This document shows, one piece after another, positions 1-7,491 of a stretch of DNA of 64,000 nucleotides (positions within the stretch are counted from its first letter, which is position 1; every line of letters starts with the position of its first letter). The notes beneath the pieces were generated by a model. It had not been told where the DNA came from. It was given only the letters and a program-made list of their open reading frames with translations, and searched no databases. Location: positions 62,001 to 126,000 of the forward strand of contig JAAEZZ010000005.1 of NCBI GenBank assembly GCA_018222605.1, in the 5' to 3' direction. Both the position numbers and the translations under genes were made by a program. This stretch comes from Alphaproteobacteria bacterium. GTDB taxonomy: Bacteria > Pseudomonadota > Alphaproteobacteria > Caulobacterales > Hyphomonadaceae.

Positions 1-1514
1 ATGTCGTCGCCAAAGCCTTTAACATTGTCCGGGGCCGGATCCAGCACCAGATCATCATCCTTGCGCTTGCGGTCTTTTTCGCGCTTCGGCTTGCGGTCAC
101 GCTTCGGCTTTTCAGAGGTGGCCTCGTCAGACTTTGTCGGCTTGTCGGCTTTCTTGGCCTTGGCGGGCTTGTCTTCCTTGGCAGGCTTTTCGGCCTTTGC
201 CTCTTTTTCTTCTGGTGCGCTTGCTGTCTCGGCTTCGACGGCGGCGTCGCTTTCTTCCGTGCGGCGCGTGCGTGAGCGGCTGCCGCGGGAAGAGCGCTCG
301 CTGCGATCATTGCTACGCGACCCACGGCGGCCACGGCTGCGGCTTTCTTCCGGTGGCAGATTTTCGATCTCTTCGAGCAGGCCTTCCGGCATAAACTCTT
401 CCACATCCTGCTGGATCATCTTGAGGACATAGCCCCAGGACTTTTCGTCATCCGGCGAGACGAGTGTGTAGGCTTCACCCTTGCGCCCGGCGCGGCCAGT
501 CCGGCCTATGCGGTGCACATAGTCTTCATCCTTGGGCGGAGGTGCATAGTTGAAGACGTGGGAGACTTCGGGAATATCGAGCCCGCGGGCCGCAACGTCG
601 GAACCGACCAGCAGGGTCAGGTCACCATCCCGGAATTTCTGAAGCACTTCACTGCGGACAGCCTGGGGCAGGTCGCCATGGATGGCAGCCGCGTCATGGC
701 CATGCTTGGACAGCGAGGCGGCAACGATGTCGACTTCGACCTTCCGGTTACAGAAGACAATGCCGTTCTGAACGTCACAGGATTCGATCACACGGCGCAG
801 GGCCGTGCGTTTCGCCTTGGCGCTGTTGTTCGGCAATTTGACGACGTGTTGTGTGATCGTCTCTGCGGTCTGCGCCGGACGGGACACTTCGATCTTCTTT
901 GGATTGTTCTGGAACTTCTTGGCGAGGTTCGCGATTTCCGGCGGCATGGTAGCCGAGAAGAGCAGGGTCTGGCGGCGCGGCGGCAGCAGGCTGCAGATTT
1001 TCTCAATGTCAGGAATGAAGCCCATGTCCAGCATGCGGTCGGCCTCATCAATGATGAGATAGTCGACACCCATCAGCAGCAGTTTGCCGCGTTCGAACTG
1101 GTCCATCAGGCGGCCAGGCGTCGCGATCAGAACGTCCACGCCGCGTTGCAGCAGGACTTCCTGTTCCTTGAAGCTGACGCCGCCGATCAGTAGCGCCATG
1201 GTGAGCTTCAGATACTTGCCGTATTTCTCGAATTGCTCCGCCACCTGAGCGGCGAGTTCGCGCGTCGGGCAGAGGATCAGGCAGCGCGGCATGCGCGCAC
1301 GGGCGCGGCCACGGGCCAGGCGGTGGATCATCGGCAGCACGAAGGCGGCCGTCTTGCCGGTGCCGGTCTGGGCAACGCCCGTCACATCTCCGCCCGCAAT
1401 CACATGCGGAATGGCTTCTGCCTGAATTGGAGTGGGGTGTGTGTAGCCAGCCTCTGTGACGGCTTTCAGTACGTTTGGCCCGAGGCCAAGGTCTGCGAAT
1501 GTAATCTCGGTCAA
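1..1514 (-). CDS. rhlE: DEAD-box ATP-dependent RNA helicase, RhlE type (3' end cut by window)
   Basis: ATP-dependent RNA unwinding, likely in RNA turnover or ribosome assembly. Reading from 1514 downward, the protein has a Q motif (HPTPIQ), Walker A AQTGTGKT, DEAD box in IIDEADRMLD, motif III SAT, and motif VI HRIGRTGRAGR. The core is followed by a long Lys/Arg/Glu/Ala-rich tail that is still open at base 1, so the C-terminus is missing. I see no ATG start; the best start is TTG at 1514, preceded on the minus strand by AGGA nine bases upstream. The basic low-complexity tail is common in RhlE-type helicases and probably adds non-specific RNA binding. Family is certain; the RhlE subgroup is inferred from core plus tail. 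Confidence 0.93.
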   Translation of the reverse strand, partial: MTEITFADLGLGPNVLKAVTEAGYTHPTPIQAEAIPHVIAGGDVTGVAQTGTGKTAAFVLPMIHRLARGRARARMPRCLILCPTRELAAQVAEQFEKYGKYLKLTMALLIGGVSFKEQEVLLQRGVDVLIATPGRLMDQFERGKLLLMGVDYLIIDEADRMLDMGFIPDIEKICSLLPPRRQTLLFSATMPPEIANLAKKFQNNPKKIEVSRPAQTAETITQHVVKLPNNSAKAKRTALRRVIESCDVQNGIVFCNRKVEVDIVAASLSKHGHDAAAIHGDLPQAVRSEVLQKFRDGDLTLLVGSDVAARGLDIPEVSHVFNYAPPPKDEDYVHRIGRTGRAGRKGEAYTLVSPDDEKSWGYVLKMIQQDVEEFMPEGLLEEIENLPPEESRSRGRRGSRSNDRSERSSRGSRSRTRRTEESDAAVEAETASAPEEKEAKAEKPAKEDKPAKAKKADKPTKSDEATSEKPKRDRKPKREKDRKRKDDDLVLDPAPDNVKGFGDD

Positions 1515-1803
1515 ATCTATCGTTCCTGGAATGGTATCTTTTTTAAACCCGAGCGGCCCCTCTGGCCGCGATTCCTGCATTCAGCGCCTCAGTGCGCATT
1601 CAGCAGGCCGGGCGAATCCATTGCCCGGAGCGTCGTGTTGCGGTGCACATAAGCCAAACTGTGGATAAATGGAAGGGGGGCGGCTCAGCTTTTCGCGTAC
1701 CGCTGGTTTGTCAGCGTTCGCTGCTTGGACCCACACAAACAAGCGTTTGGAAAACGTTGCCCGGACTCTGGATATCCGGCGTACGAGATATCGCACGGAA
1801 AAG
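1515..1803. other. Intergenic region, helicase leader
   Basis: No coding sequence is supported here. Next to the helicase start a perfect GC-rich inverted repeat, GCGGCC (1553-1558) and GGCCGC (1564-1569), lies in the probable 5' UTR. On the minus strand it is followed by an A-rich stretch and the weak TTG start. A lone DnaA-box-like nonamer occurs at 1660-1668. Promoters were not identifiable with confidence. Confidence 0.4.
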
Positions 1804-1842
1804 AAAAAGCCCCCTCATCGCCAGGATGAGGGGGCTTTTTTT
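1804..1842 (-). terminator. Rho-independent terminator of sodB
   Basis: Perfect 11-bp stem GCCCCCTCATC (1809-1819) / GATGAGGGGGC (1825-1835) with a 5-base loop, flanked by A5 on the left and T7 on the right, so the stem extends and works in both orientations. It begins five bases after the sodB stop codon, and is the clearest terminator in the window together with the one at 63612. Confidence 0.93.
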
Positions 1843-1846
1843 GAAA

Positions 1847-2455
1847 TCAGGCGCCTGCGTCAGCGAGATTCTGATTAGCAAAATCCCAGTTCACGAGGCT
1901 GTTCAGGAAGGCGTCCATATAGTTCGGACGGCTGTTCTGATAATCCAGATAATAGGCGTGCTCCCATACATCCATGGTCAGGATCGGGGTGGCCGCATCA
2001 TCTGTCAGCGGGGTTTCGGCATTTGGCGTCTTGGTGATGGACAGCTTGCCATCCTTGTAGACCAGCCATGCCCAGCCGGAGCCGAACTGGCCGCCGCCAG
2101 CGCCTTTGAAGGCTTTGACGAATTCGTCATAGCCGCCAAGGTCGCGGTCGATCAGCTCAGCCACTTTGCCGTGCGGCTTGCCGCCACCGCCCGGTTTCAT
2201 GGAGTGCCAGTAGAAGGTGTGGTTCCAGACCTGAGCCGCGTTGTTAAAGAGGCCAGCCTTGGAGCTGTCCGCGGCGGCTTTCTTCACAATGGTTTCCAGA
2301 GAATCGTCAGCCATGTCCGTGCCTTCGATCAGGCCGTTCAGGTTGTTGACGTAAGCGGCGTGGTGCTTGCCGTGGTGAAAGTTCAAGGTCTCCTCGGAGA
2401 TATGCGGAGCGAGGCCATCGCGGGCATATGGGAGATCAGGGAGGGAAAAAGCCAT
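1847..2455 (-). CDS. sodB: Superoxide dismutase, Fe type
   Basis: Converts superoxide to hydrogen peroxide and oxygen in the cytoplasm. The 202-residue protein has full SOD length and no signal peptide. Metal ligands by family pattern are His27, His79 (in QVWNHTFYW), Asp162 and His166 (in MDVWEHAYYLDYQ). The GGGQFGSGWAWL segment fits the iron-containing subgroup. AGGA lies eight bases upstream of the ATG. It is a single-gene unit with its own strong terminator at 1804-1842. Fe versus Mn or cambialistic specificity is inferred from motifs only. Confidence 0.96.
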   Translation of the reverse strand: MAFSLPDLPYARDGLAPHISEETLNFHHGKHHAAYVNNLNGLIEGTDMADDSLETIVKKAAADSSKAGLFNNAAQVWNHTFYWHSMKPGGGGKPHGKVAELIDRDLGGYDEFVKAFKGAGGGQFGSGWAWLVYKDGKLSITKTPNAETPLTDDAATPILTMDVWEHAYYLDYQNSRPNYMDAFLNSLVNWDFANQNLADAGA

Positions 2456-2510
2456 TTTGGCGTCCTTTCTTGCAGCAAAGTGTCTAGTCTAATAACGCGT
2501 CTTCCCACAT

Positions 2511-3167
2511 ATGGGTTGCATGTCCAACAAGACTACCCCCCTTTCGAAATCTCAATGGGACGCCATCGACAAGCGGATCCTGCGTGCGGACGAGGATCGC
2601 TGGATTTCCAGCCGTTATGCGCCTGCCGAGTTTCGCAACACGCTGACGGCGCTCTATGCGCTGGCCTATGAACTGGCGCGGGTCCGGCTTGTGGTGACGG
2701 AAGAAGGCCTGGGCCTGATCCGCTTCCAGTGGTGGCGGGATGCCATATTCGAGATCGAAGCCGGAAAGGTGCGCGAGCATGATGTCGCCCGCGCGGTGAT
2801 GGAGGAAGTCACGGCAGGGCGGCTGAAGACTCGGGCGCTACAGAATCTGGTCGATGGCTATCAGGCCGCTTTTGAGGAAGATGACCGGGACAAGGAACCG
2901 GAGGCCTGGCTGGCCCTGACGGCGGCCAATGTGCTGGCGCCGATACATGACTGGGGTGAAGAGATCCGAGAGGTCGCGCCCTTCTTCGCGGCGTCGCGAC
3001 GGTCTGACTCAAAGGCTTATGGCCCGATTGTGCCCCCGGCCCCGAAGCCGATCCGTCCAGCGGTCGCGCATTTTCGCCTTCGCAAGCACTATATTGAAGG
3101 GCGCAATCCGAATGCGGTGCAAAAGCGCCTGTCGGTGTTGCAGGCCATTCGCACTGGGAAGGTCTAG
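2511..3167 (+). CDS. Squalene/phytoene synthase-like protein
   Basis: A 218-residue protein resembling the squalene/phytoene synthase fold, as in the NDUFAF6-like proteins of alphaproteobacteria. The N-terminal third has the typical block RYAPAEFRN..ALYALAYELARVR and then EEGLGLIRFQWWRDAI. The usual Asp-rich DxxxD substrate motifs of true prenyl synthases are not obvious, so it may be non-catalytic, perhaps a respiratory complex I assembly factor like NDUFAF6; that role is inference. Two in-frame starts compete (2511 and 2520), neither with a good ribosome binding site. Confidence 0.72.
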   Translation: MGCMSNKTTPLSKSQWDAIDKRILRADEDRWISSRYAPAEFRNTLTALYALAYELARVRLVVTEEGLGLIRFQWWRDAIFEIEAGKVREHDVARAVMEEVTAGRLKTRALQNLVDGYQAAFEEDDRDKEPEAWLALTAANVLAPIHDWGEEIREVAPFFAASRRSDSKAYGPIVPPAPKPIRPAVAHFRLRKHYIEGRNPNAVQKRLSVLQAIRTGKV

Positions 3168-3586
3168 GGCTCGAATGCTTTCAGGATGGGGCATGGGCCG
3201 CCATCTTCATGGGCGCATTCTTCCGCAAGCCGCTTCAGGGATGCGCGCGCCCGCTGCAGCTCCTTGATCTGGGCGTCCAGCGCCTTGAGGCGATCTGTTG
3301 CCATCTGTCTCGCTTCGGTACGGTCTGTCATCGCGTCGAGTTCGATCAGGCGGGCTATTTGTTTCAAGGTGAAGCCGGCGGCCTGCGCGGAGCGGATGAA
3401 GCGAAGGCGCTCTACATCGGCGCGGCCATACTGGCGGATGCCGCCAGACATGCCAACGCCTTGCGGGCGTTCCGGCAGCGGCATCAGACCCTGACGCTGA
3501 TAATAGCGGACAGTTTCGACGCCGACGCTGCCTGCTTCGGCCAGTTTTCCGATGGGAATCTGAAGATCGTCTTGCAACCGTACCAT
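3164..3586 (-). CDS. MerR-family metal/redox-responsive regulator
   Basis: A 140-residue MerR-type activator with the N-terminal winged helix (IGKLAEAGSVGVETVRYYQRQGL), a dimerisation helix and a C-terminal effector loop. The loop carries Cys124 and Cys132 with seven residues between them, followed by Pro-Ile, a spacing like CueR (C-x7-C-P-I). At the place of MerR Cys82 there is no Cys (the segment reads AMTDRTEA), so a classical three-Cys Hg(II) site is absent. The start at 3586 is chosen because the homologous N-terminus begins there; it lies inside the dyad of the divergent promoter, suggesting autoregulation. Target: the divergent glutaredoxin-membrane gene at 3637. Effector unknown. Confidence 0.88.
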   Translation of the reverse strand: MVRLQDDLQIPIGKLAEAGSVGVETVRYYQRQGLMPLPERPQGVGMSGGIRQYGRADVERLRFIRSAQAAGFTLKQIARLIELDAMTDRTEARQMATDRLKALDAQIKELQRARASLKRLAEECAHEDGGPCPILKAFEP

Positions 3587-3602
3587 AGTACAGGGGTTAT
3601 AT
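3572..3602 (+). promoter_or_regulatory. MerR-type promoter with 19-bp spacer and mer-like dyad
   Basis: -35 TTGCAA (3572-3577), spacer of exactly 19 bases (3578-3596), -10 TTATAT (3597-3602). The spacer holds an imperfect dyad, CCGTAC (3578-3583) and GTACAG (3588-3593), around CATA. An over-long spacer with a central dyad is the hallmark of MerR-activated promoters, and the CCGTAC...GTAC half sites resemble merO. It reads toward the glutaredoxin-membrane gene, and its -35 and dyad overlap the first codons of the regulator. Confidence 0.85.
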
Positions 3603-3636
3603 AGACAAGGTCTAAAGTCCACAACGGAAGTTTCCC

Positions 3637-4377
3637 ATGTCCACGACCAAACCAGTTGCCCATCTCTACCGGATGAAAACGCCCTCCCATATCTGTCCAT
3701 TTGGCCTGAAGAGCCGCGCGCTCTTGCGGCGAGAGGGCTATGAGGTGGATGACCATCTCCTCACGTCCCGCGAAGAAACCGATGCCTTCAAGCAAGAGCA
3801 TGATGTCAAAACAACGCCGCAGACCTTCATCGATGGCAAGCGCATTGGCGGGTATGATGATCTTAAGGCGCATTTCGGCAAGGCCGCACAAGACAAGGAC
3901 AAGAAGACCTATACGCCCGTCATCGCGATCTTTGCGTCTGCGGCGCTGATGGCGCTGGCCGTTAGCTGGGCCTCCTATGGCAGCTTGCTGACCGTGCGCG
4001 CCGCAGAATGGTTCATCGCGATCAGCATGTGCGTGCTGGCCATCCAGAAACTGCGTGATCTGGAGAGCTTCACCAACACCTTCCTCGGCTATGATCTGCT
4101 GGCGCGGAAATGGGTGCGCTATGCCTATATCTATCCGTTCGCCGAATTGCTGGCGGGCGTTCTGATGATTGCAGGTGCACTGATCTATCTCGCCGCGCCG
4201 GTTGCGCTATTTATCGGAACGATTGGAGCAGTTTCTGTCTATAGGGCCGTCTATGTGGAGAAGCGGGACCTGAAATGCGCCTGTGTCGGGGGCAACAGCA
4301 ATGTGCCGCTTGGATTCGTCTCGCTCACGGAGAACGTCATGATGGTGGCCATGGCCATCTGGATGCTTGTGAAATAG
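3637..4377 (+). CDS. Glutaredoxin domain fused to MauE/DoxX-like membrane domain
   Basis: Residues about 8-75 form a glutaredoxin-like domain with a monothiol-type active site Cys20-Pro-Phe-Gly and the cis-Pro/GG part (KTTPQTFIDGKRIGG). Residues about 90-246 carry four membrane segments resembling MauE/DoxX redox-associated membrane proteins. A paired CxC (Cys214, Cys216 in LKCACVGG) is followed by VPLGFVSLTENVMM. GGAAG sits six bases before the ATG. The gene is expressed from the MerR-type promoter at 3572-3602. Likely function is membrane-linked thiol or metal handling: the soluble thiol could pass electrons or a soft metal to the membrane CxC. That mechanism is inference. Confidence 0.85.
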   Translation: MSTTKPVAHLYRMKTPSHICPFGLKSRALLRREGYEVDDHLLTSREETDAFKQEHDVKTTPQTFIDGKRIGGYDDLKAHFGKAAQDKDKKTYTPVIAIFASAALMALAVSWASYGSLLTVRAAEWFIAISMCVLAIQKLRDLESFTNTFLGYDLLARKWVRYAYIYPFAELLAGVLMIAGALIYLAAPVALFIGTIGAVSVYRAVYVEKRDLKCACVGGNSNVPLGFVSLTENVMMVAMAIWMLVK

Positions 4378-4400
4378 CAATCCAGGTGCGACCAAATTGC

Positions 4401-4415
4401 AAATGAGTTTCATTT
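4401..4415. promoter_or_regulatory. Fur-box-like palindrome upstream of the TonB receptor
   Basis: AAATGA (4401-4406) and TCATTT (4410-4415) form a perfect 6-bp inverted repeat with a 3-base centre, similar to the core of a Fur/iron box. A second similar element, TGCAAATCATTCGCA, is at 4452-4466. The position, 70-80 bases before a TonB-dependent receptor start, fits iron control, but no Fur gene is in the window. Confidence 0.45.
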
Positions 4416-4432
4416 CGACTTGACCTTTGCGG

Positions 4433-4454
4433 GCAGTCTCAATAGCGAGACTGC
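4433..4454. repeat. Perfect 8-bp inverted repeat in receptor leader
   Basis: GCAGTCTC (4433-4440), spacer AATAGC, GAGACTGC (4447-4454). It lies 30-50 bases before the preferred ATG at 4484. It could be an operator or a hairpin in the 5' UTR. No family motif is recognised. Confidence 0.6.
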
Positions 4455-4483
4455 AAATCATTCGCAAAATGGAAGGTCAGGGA

Positions 4484-6691
4484 ATGAGATCATACATGGG
4501 GCAGACTGCATTGGCAGGCGTGATCCTTGCGAGTGCCGCGTTCGGCTATCCGGCATGGGCACAGGAGCAGATCGACACGCCAGTCACCCAGAGCGACGAA
4601 TCTGATGACGAGATGCGCCTTCGGGATGTGGTTGTTACAGCGGCAGGCTTTGAACAGCTGATCGAGCAGGCGCCGGCATCTATCTCCATGATGTCGCGTG
4701 AGGAACTGGAAGAAGGCCGCTATCAAAGCCTGGCCGAAGCCATTTCCAATGTAGAGGGCGTTGATGTCGGCAGCTCTGTCGGCAAGACGGGCGGTCTGGA
4801 AATCTCGATCCGCGGTATGCCGAGCGATTACACCCTGGTGCTAATAGATGGCCGCCGCCAGAATGCGGCAGGGTCTGTGACGCCGAACGGGTTTGGCTCA
4901 ACCTCGTCCAGCTTCATTCCGCCGATGTCTGCGATTGAGCGGATCGAGGTGGTTCGCGGCCCCGTTTCCACACTTTATGGGTCAGATGCCATGGGCGGTG
5001 TCGTCAATGTCATCACGCGCAAGGTGGGCGACAGATGGGGCGGCTCATTCTCTGCTGATGCGACCCTTCAGTCTGATGATGATTTCGGCAATATCTATGG
5101 TACGAACCTGTATGCTAATGGCCCGCTGGTGAAAGATCTGGTCGGTCTGGCAGTGCGTGGCCGCTATCAGACACGCGAAGCCTCCGATCTCAGCTATACG
5201 GACGAAAATGGTGATCCGATCGAGATCAGCAAGCGTGGGCCAAGCCCGGTCGAGAACGAGATCTGGTCGCTCGGCGGACGCCTGAGCATCACGCCGAATG
5301 CAAATCATGACATCATGATTGATTATGATGTGACCGAGCAATGGTATGATAACTCCGAGGCTCAGCTCGGCACGCTTGGCACACGCGGCTATGCCGAAGA
5401 GCTGGAGTTCAATCAGGAAGAGCTTGTTCTGGCGCATAATTGGCGTCTCTCCTTCGGTGAACTGCAAAGCACTCTATCACGCGGTGAGCGCGAAACCGTG
5501 GGGCGTATTCTGCCGAGTGATGTGCCCGGTACGGATCGTGTTGCCGGTGATCCACGCGAATTGGCGGCGACCAATACCATATTCGACACGAAATTCTTCT
5601 CCCAATGGGGTAACCATACTTTCGCGCTGGGTGGCCAGTATTGGGATGCGGAGTTGGTGGATGGCGTCGCGCCAGAGGCCTACACGCATGAGCAGTGGGC
5701 CCTGTTCGCAGAAGATACCTGGCAAATCTTCCCGACTTTCAACCTGACCTATGGCGCACGGCTAGATGACCATAGTCAGTTTGGGGATCATCTGAGCCCC
5801 CGTATCTATGGTGTCTGGAATCTCGCTGATCGCTGGACGCTGAAAGGCGGCGTCAGTCAGGGTTTCAAGACCCCACGCCTGGACCAGATTGCGGAAGGCA
5901 TTACGGGCTTTACCGGCCAGGGGACACGCCCTGTCATCGGGACGCCCACGCTGCAACCGGAAACCAGCACAAGTACGGAAGTGGCCGTCTTTTATGACAA
6001 TCGGGACAATTTTCGAGCTGATGTCACCGTCTTCCACAACAAGTTTGAAGACAAGATCGCGAGTGGCAGGCCACTCGATAATTGTTCCTTCGGGCTGACG
6101 GAAGACGAGTATGAAGCCGGGCAGACCGCTTTCCCGGATTGCGCTGACTATGGATACTGGCCTGCGGTGGAAAGCTATGCCCAGACGGTGAACGTGGACG
6201 AGGCTGTGACACAGGGCGTGGAAGCAAGTTTTCGTTGGGCTTTCCTGGAAGACTGGTCCTTGCGCGGAAACTATACATATACCGATAGTGAGCAGAAAAG
6301 CGGCAGCGAGAAAGGCTTGCCTCTGAATGATACACCAGAGCATATGCTGAATGGGAACCTTCGCTGGAATGCGACGGACAAGCTATCCCTGTGGCTGCGG
6401 GGCGAATATCGCAGTTCTCGTTATCGTAGCGCAGACCGTAGTGTCACCAGTACCGCGAAGGCGACCTATGGCGATTATAAAGCCTATGAAGTGTTCCATT
6501 TAGGTGGGTCATATGCCGTGAGTGAACGTGTTTCTTTCAATGCCACGATCTACAATCTGCTCGATAAGGATTTCGTGAAATACGAGCCTTATATCAGCGA
6601 TACGAACACGAACGAGATCTCCTACACCAATCTGTATGCGATCAACCAGGAGCCGCGGCGCCTATGGGTTTCGGTGAATGTGGACTTCTAG
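4484..6691 (+). CDS. TonB-dependent outer-membrane receptor (CirA/FepA type)
   Basis: A 735-residue outer-membrane receptor driven by TonB, probably for a catecholate-type ferric siderophore. A signal peptide ends near PAWA-QEQ. A TonB box-like LRDVVVTAAG begins the plug domain, which contains LVLIDGRRQN and the SAIERIEVVRGPVSTLYGSDAMGGVVNVITRK block. The 22-strand barrel follows and ends in the terminal Phe (VSVNVDF). I chose ATG 4484 because AAGG lies seven bases upstream and the signal peptide then has normal length; an in-frame TTG at 4427 is unlikely. Upstream palindromes suggest iron regulation. Substrate is inferred only from the resemblance of the plug to CirA/FepA receptors. Confidence 0.93.
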   Translation: MRSYMGQTALAGVILASAAFGYPAWAQEQIDTPVTQSDESDDEMRLRDVVVTAAGFEQLIEQAPASISMMSREELEEGRYQSLAEAISNVEGVDVGSSVGKTGGLEISIRGMPSDYTLVLIDGRRQNAAGSVTPNGFGSTSSSFIPPMSAIERIEVVRGPVSTLYGSDAMGGVVNVITRKVGDRWGGSFSADATLQSDDDFGNIYGTNLYANGPLVKDLVGLAVRGRYQTREASDLSYTDENGDPIEISKRGPSPVENEIWSLGGRLSITPNANHDIMIDYDVTEQWYDNSEAQLGTLGTRGYAEELEFNQEELVLAHNWRLSFGELQSTLSRGERETVGRILPSDVPGTDRVAGDPRELAATNTIFDTKFFSQWGNHTFALGGQYWDAELVDGVAPEAYTHEQWALFAEDTWQIFPTFNLTYGARLDDHSQFGDHLSPRIYGVWNLADRWTLKGGVSQGFKTPRLDQIAEGITGFTGQGTRPVIGTPTLQPETSTSTEVAVFYDNRDNFRADVTVFHNKFEDKIASGRPLDNCSFGLTEDEYEAGQTAFPDCADYGYWPAVESYAQTVNVDEAVTQGVEASFRWAFLEDWSLRGNYTYTDSEQKSGSEKGLPLNDTPEHMLNGNLRWNATDKLSLWLRGEYRSSRYRSADRSVTSTAKATYGDYKAYEVFHLGGSYAVSERVSFNATIYNLLDKDFVKYEPYISDTNTNEISYTNLYAINQEPRRLWVSVNVDF

Positions 6692-6698
6692 TCAGCAG

Positions 6699-6732
6699 CG
6701 CCCTGTCGCCTGATCGGTGGCAGGGCGTTTCT
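6699..6732 (+). terminator. Terminator after the TonB receptor
   Basis: CGCCCTG (6699-6705) pairs with CAGGGCG (6721-6727), and the inner bases continue the stem with G-U pairs to a 5-base loop. TTTCTAT follows. It stands between convergent genes (receptor and queE). Confidence 0.75.
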
Positions 6733-6733
6733 A

Positions 6734-7489
6734 TCACGTGCCGCGCGTATCGCCGTAAAGGTGGATGTGCAGGCGGCCTGTGAAATTGTAGCCAGCCTTT
6801 AGGCAGGCTTCGGCGAGCCATTGCTCGCGTTGCTGCAGTTCTTGCGGTGAGCGGCCTTCCGGCATCAGCCAGACGCGAGAGGATGGCATGCCCGCCTCTG
6901 TCACAAGGGATCTCAACTCTTCAAGGTCTGACGGGGCCTCAATCACAATCTTGAAATTCGCGCGCGCATCATTGGCGTAGAAGCGAAGCGTTTCCGGTTT
7001 GTAGCGGATGGCGGTGTCATTTCCAGAATGAGCGAGCTTGGGTGAGACGTTGAACTGGTCGATCAACTCGGCGGCCAGGCCCGTGGGCATAATCGTGCCA
7101 TTGGTTTCAATCTCAATATAGAAGCTCGGGTCGGCTTCTTTCAGGCGCTGGATCAGTTCACCCAGTTCACGCTGCTGCAGTAACGGTTCGCCGCCGGTGA
7201 AGATGACGCGCCGGCATGGCAAAGCGATCAGGAGCGCGGTCAGTTCCTCTACGGAGCGGTCGACCGTTTCCTGGGCCCGGTCATATTTGCGTGGCGCGCC
7301 CAGAGTGTCATCCCGGTGATGGAAATCCGTTCCCTGAAAATTCCAGGTATAGGCCGTGTCACACCAGACGCAGTGGAGATTGCATTGCGACAGCCGGACG
7401 AAAACGCTCGGTTTTCCGGCAGAGACGCCCTCACCCTGCAGCGAGTGAAAGATTTCAGGCGCGCCGGGTTCGGTAACGGCGAGACGCAT
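6734..7489 (-). CDS. queE: 7-carboxy-7-deazaguanine synthase QueE
   Basis: Radical-SAM enzyme that makes 7-carboxy-7-deazaguanine for queuosine synthesis. The 251-residue protein starts with the substrate-binding EIFHSLQGEG block, then the iron-sulfur motif CxxxCxxC at Cys36, Cys40 and Cys43 (CNLHCVWC), then the SAM-binding VIFTGGEPLL. The long insert between the cluster motif and the GGEP motif (FHHRDD to ELTALL) matches the Gram-negative QueE type. The start lies only two bases after the trmFO stop, so the two tRNA-modification genes are probably co-transcribed. queA, for a late step of the same pathway, is at 20900; queC, queD and queF are not in the window. Confidence 0.96.
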   Translation of the reverse strand: MRLAVTEPGAPEIFHSLQGEGVSAGKPSVFVRLSQCNLHCVWCDTAYTWNFQGTDFHHRDDTLGAPRKYDRAQETVDRSVEELTALLIALPCRRVIFTGGEPLLQQRELGELIQRLKEADPSFYIEIETNGTIMPTGLAAELIDQFNVSPKLAHSGNDTAIRYKPETLRFYANDARANFKIVIEAPSDLEELRSLVTEAGMPSSRVWLMPEGRSPQELQQREQWLAEACLKAGYNFTGRLHIHLYGDTRGT

Positions 7490-7491
7490 GA

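Noticed and set aside
513..1193. Plus-strand frame of 226 codons at the helicase locus
   Set aside because: It is the complement of the DEAD-box helicase, which has all its motifs.
1660..1668. DnaA-box-like TGTGGATAA, possible replication origin
   Set aside because: A single nonamer is expected by chance in a 64-kb window; no cluster of boxes, no dnaA/hemE/parAB neighbours.
1592..2671. Plus-strand frame of 359 codons across sodB
   Set aside because: Shadow of sodB; runs over the terminator and has no recognisable domain.
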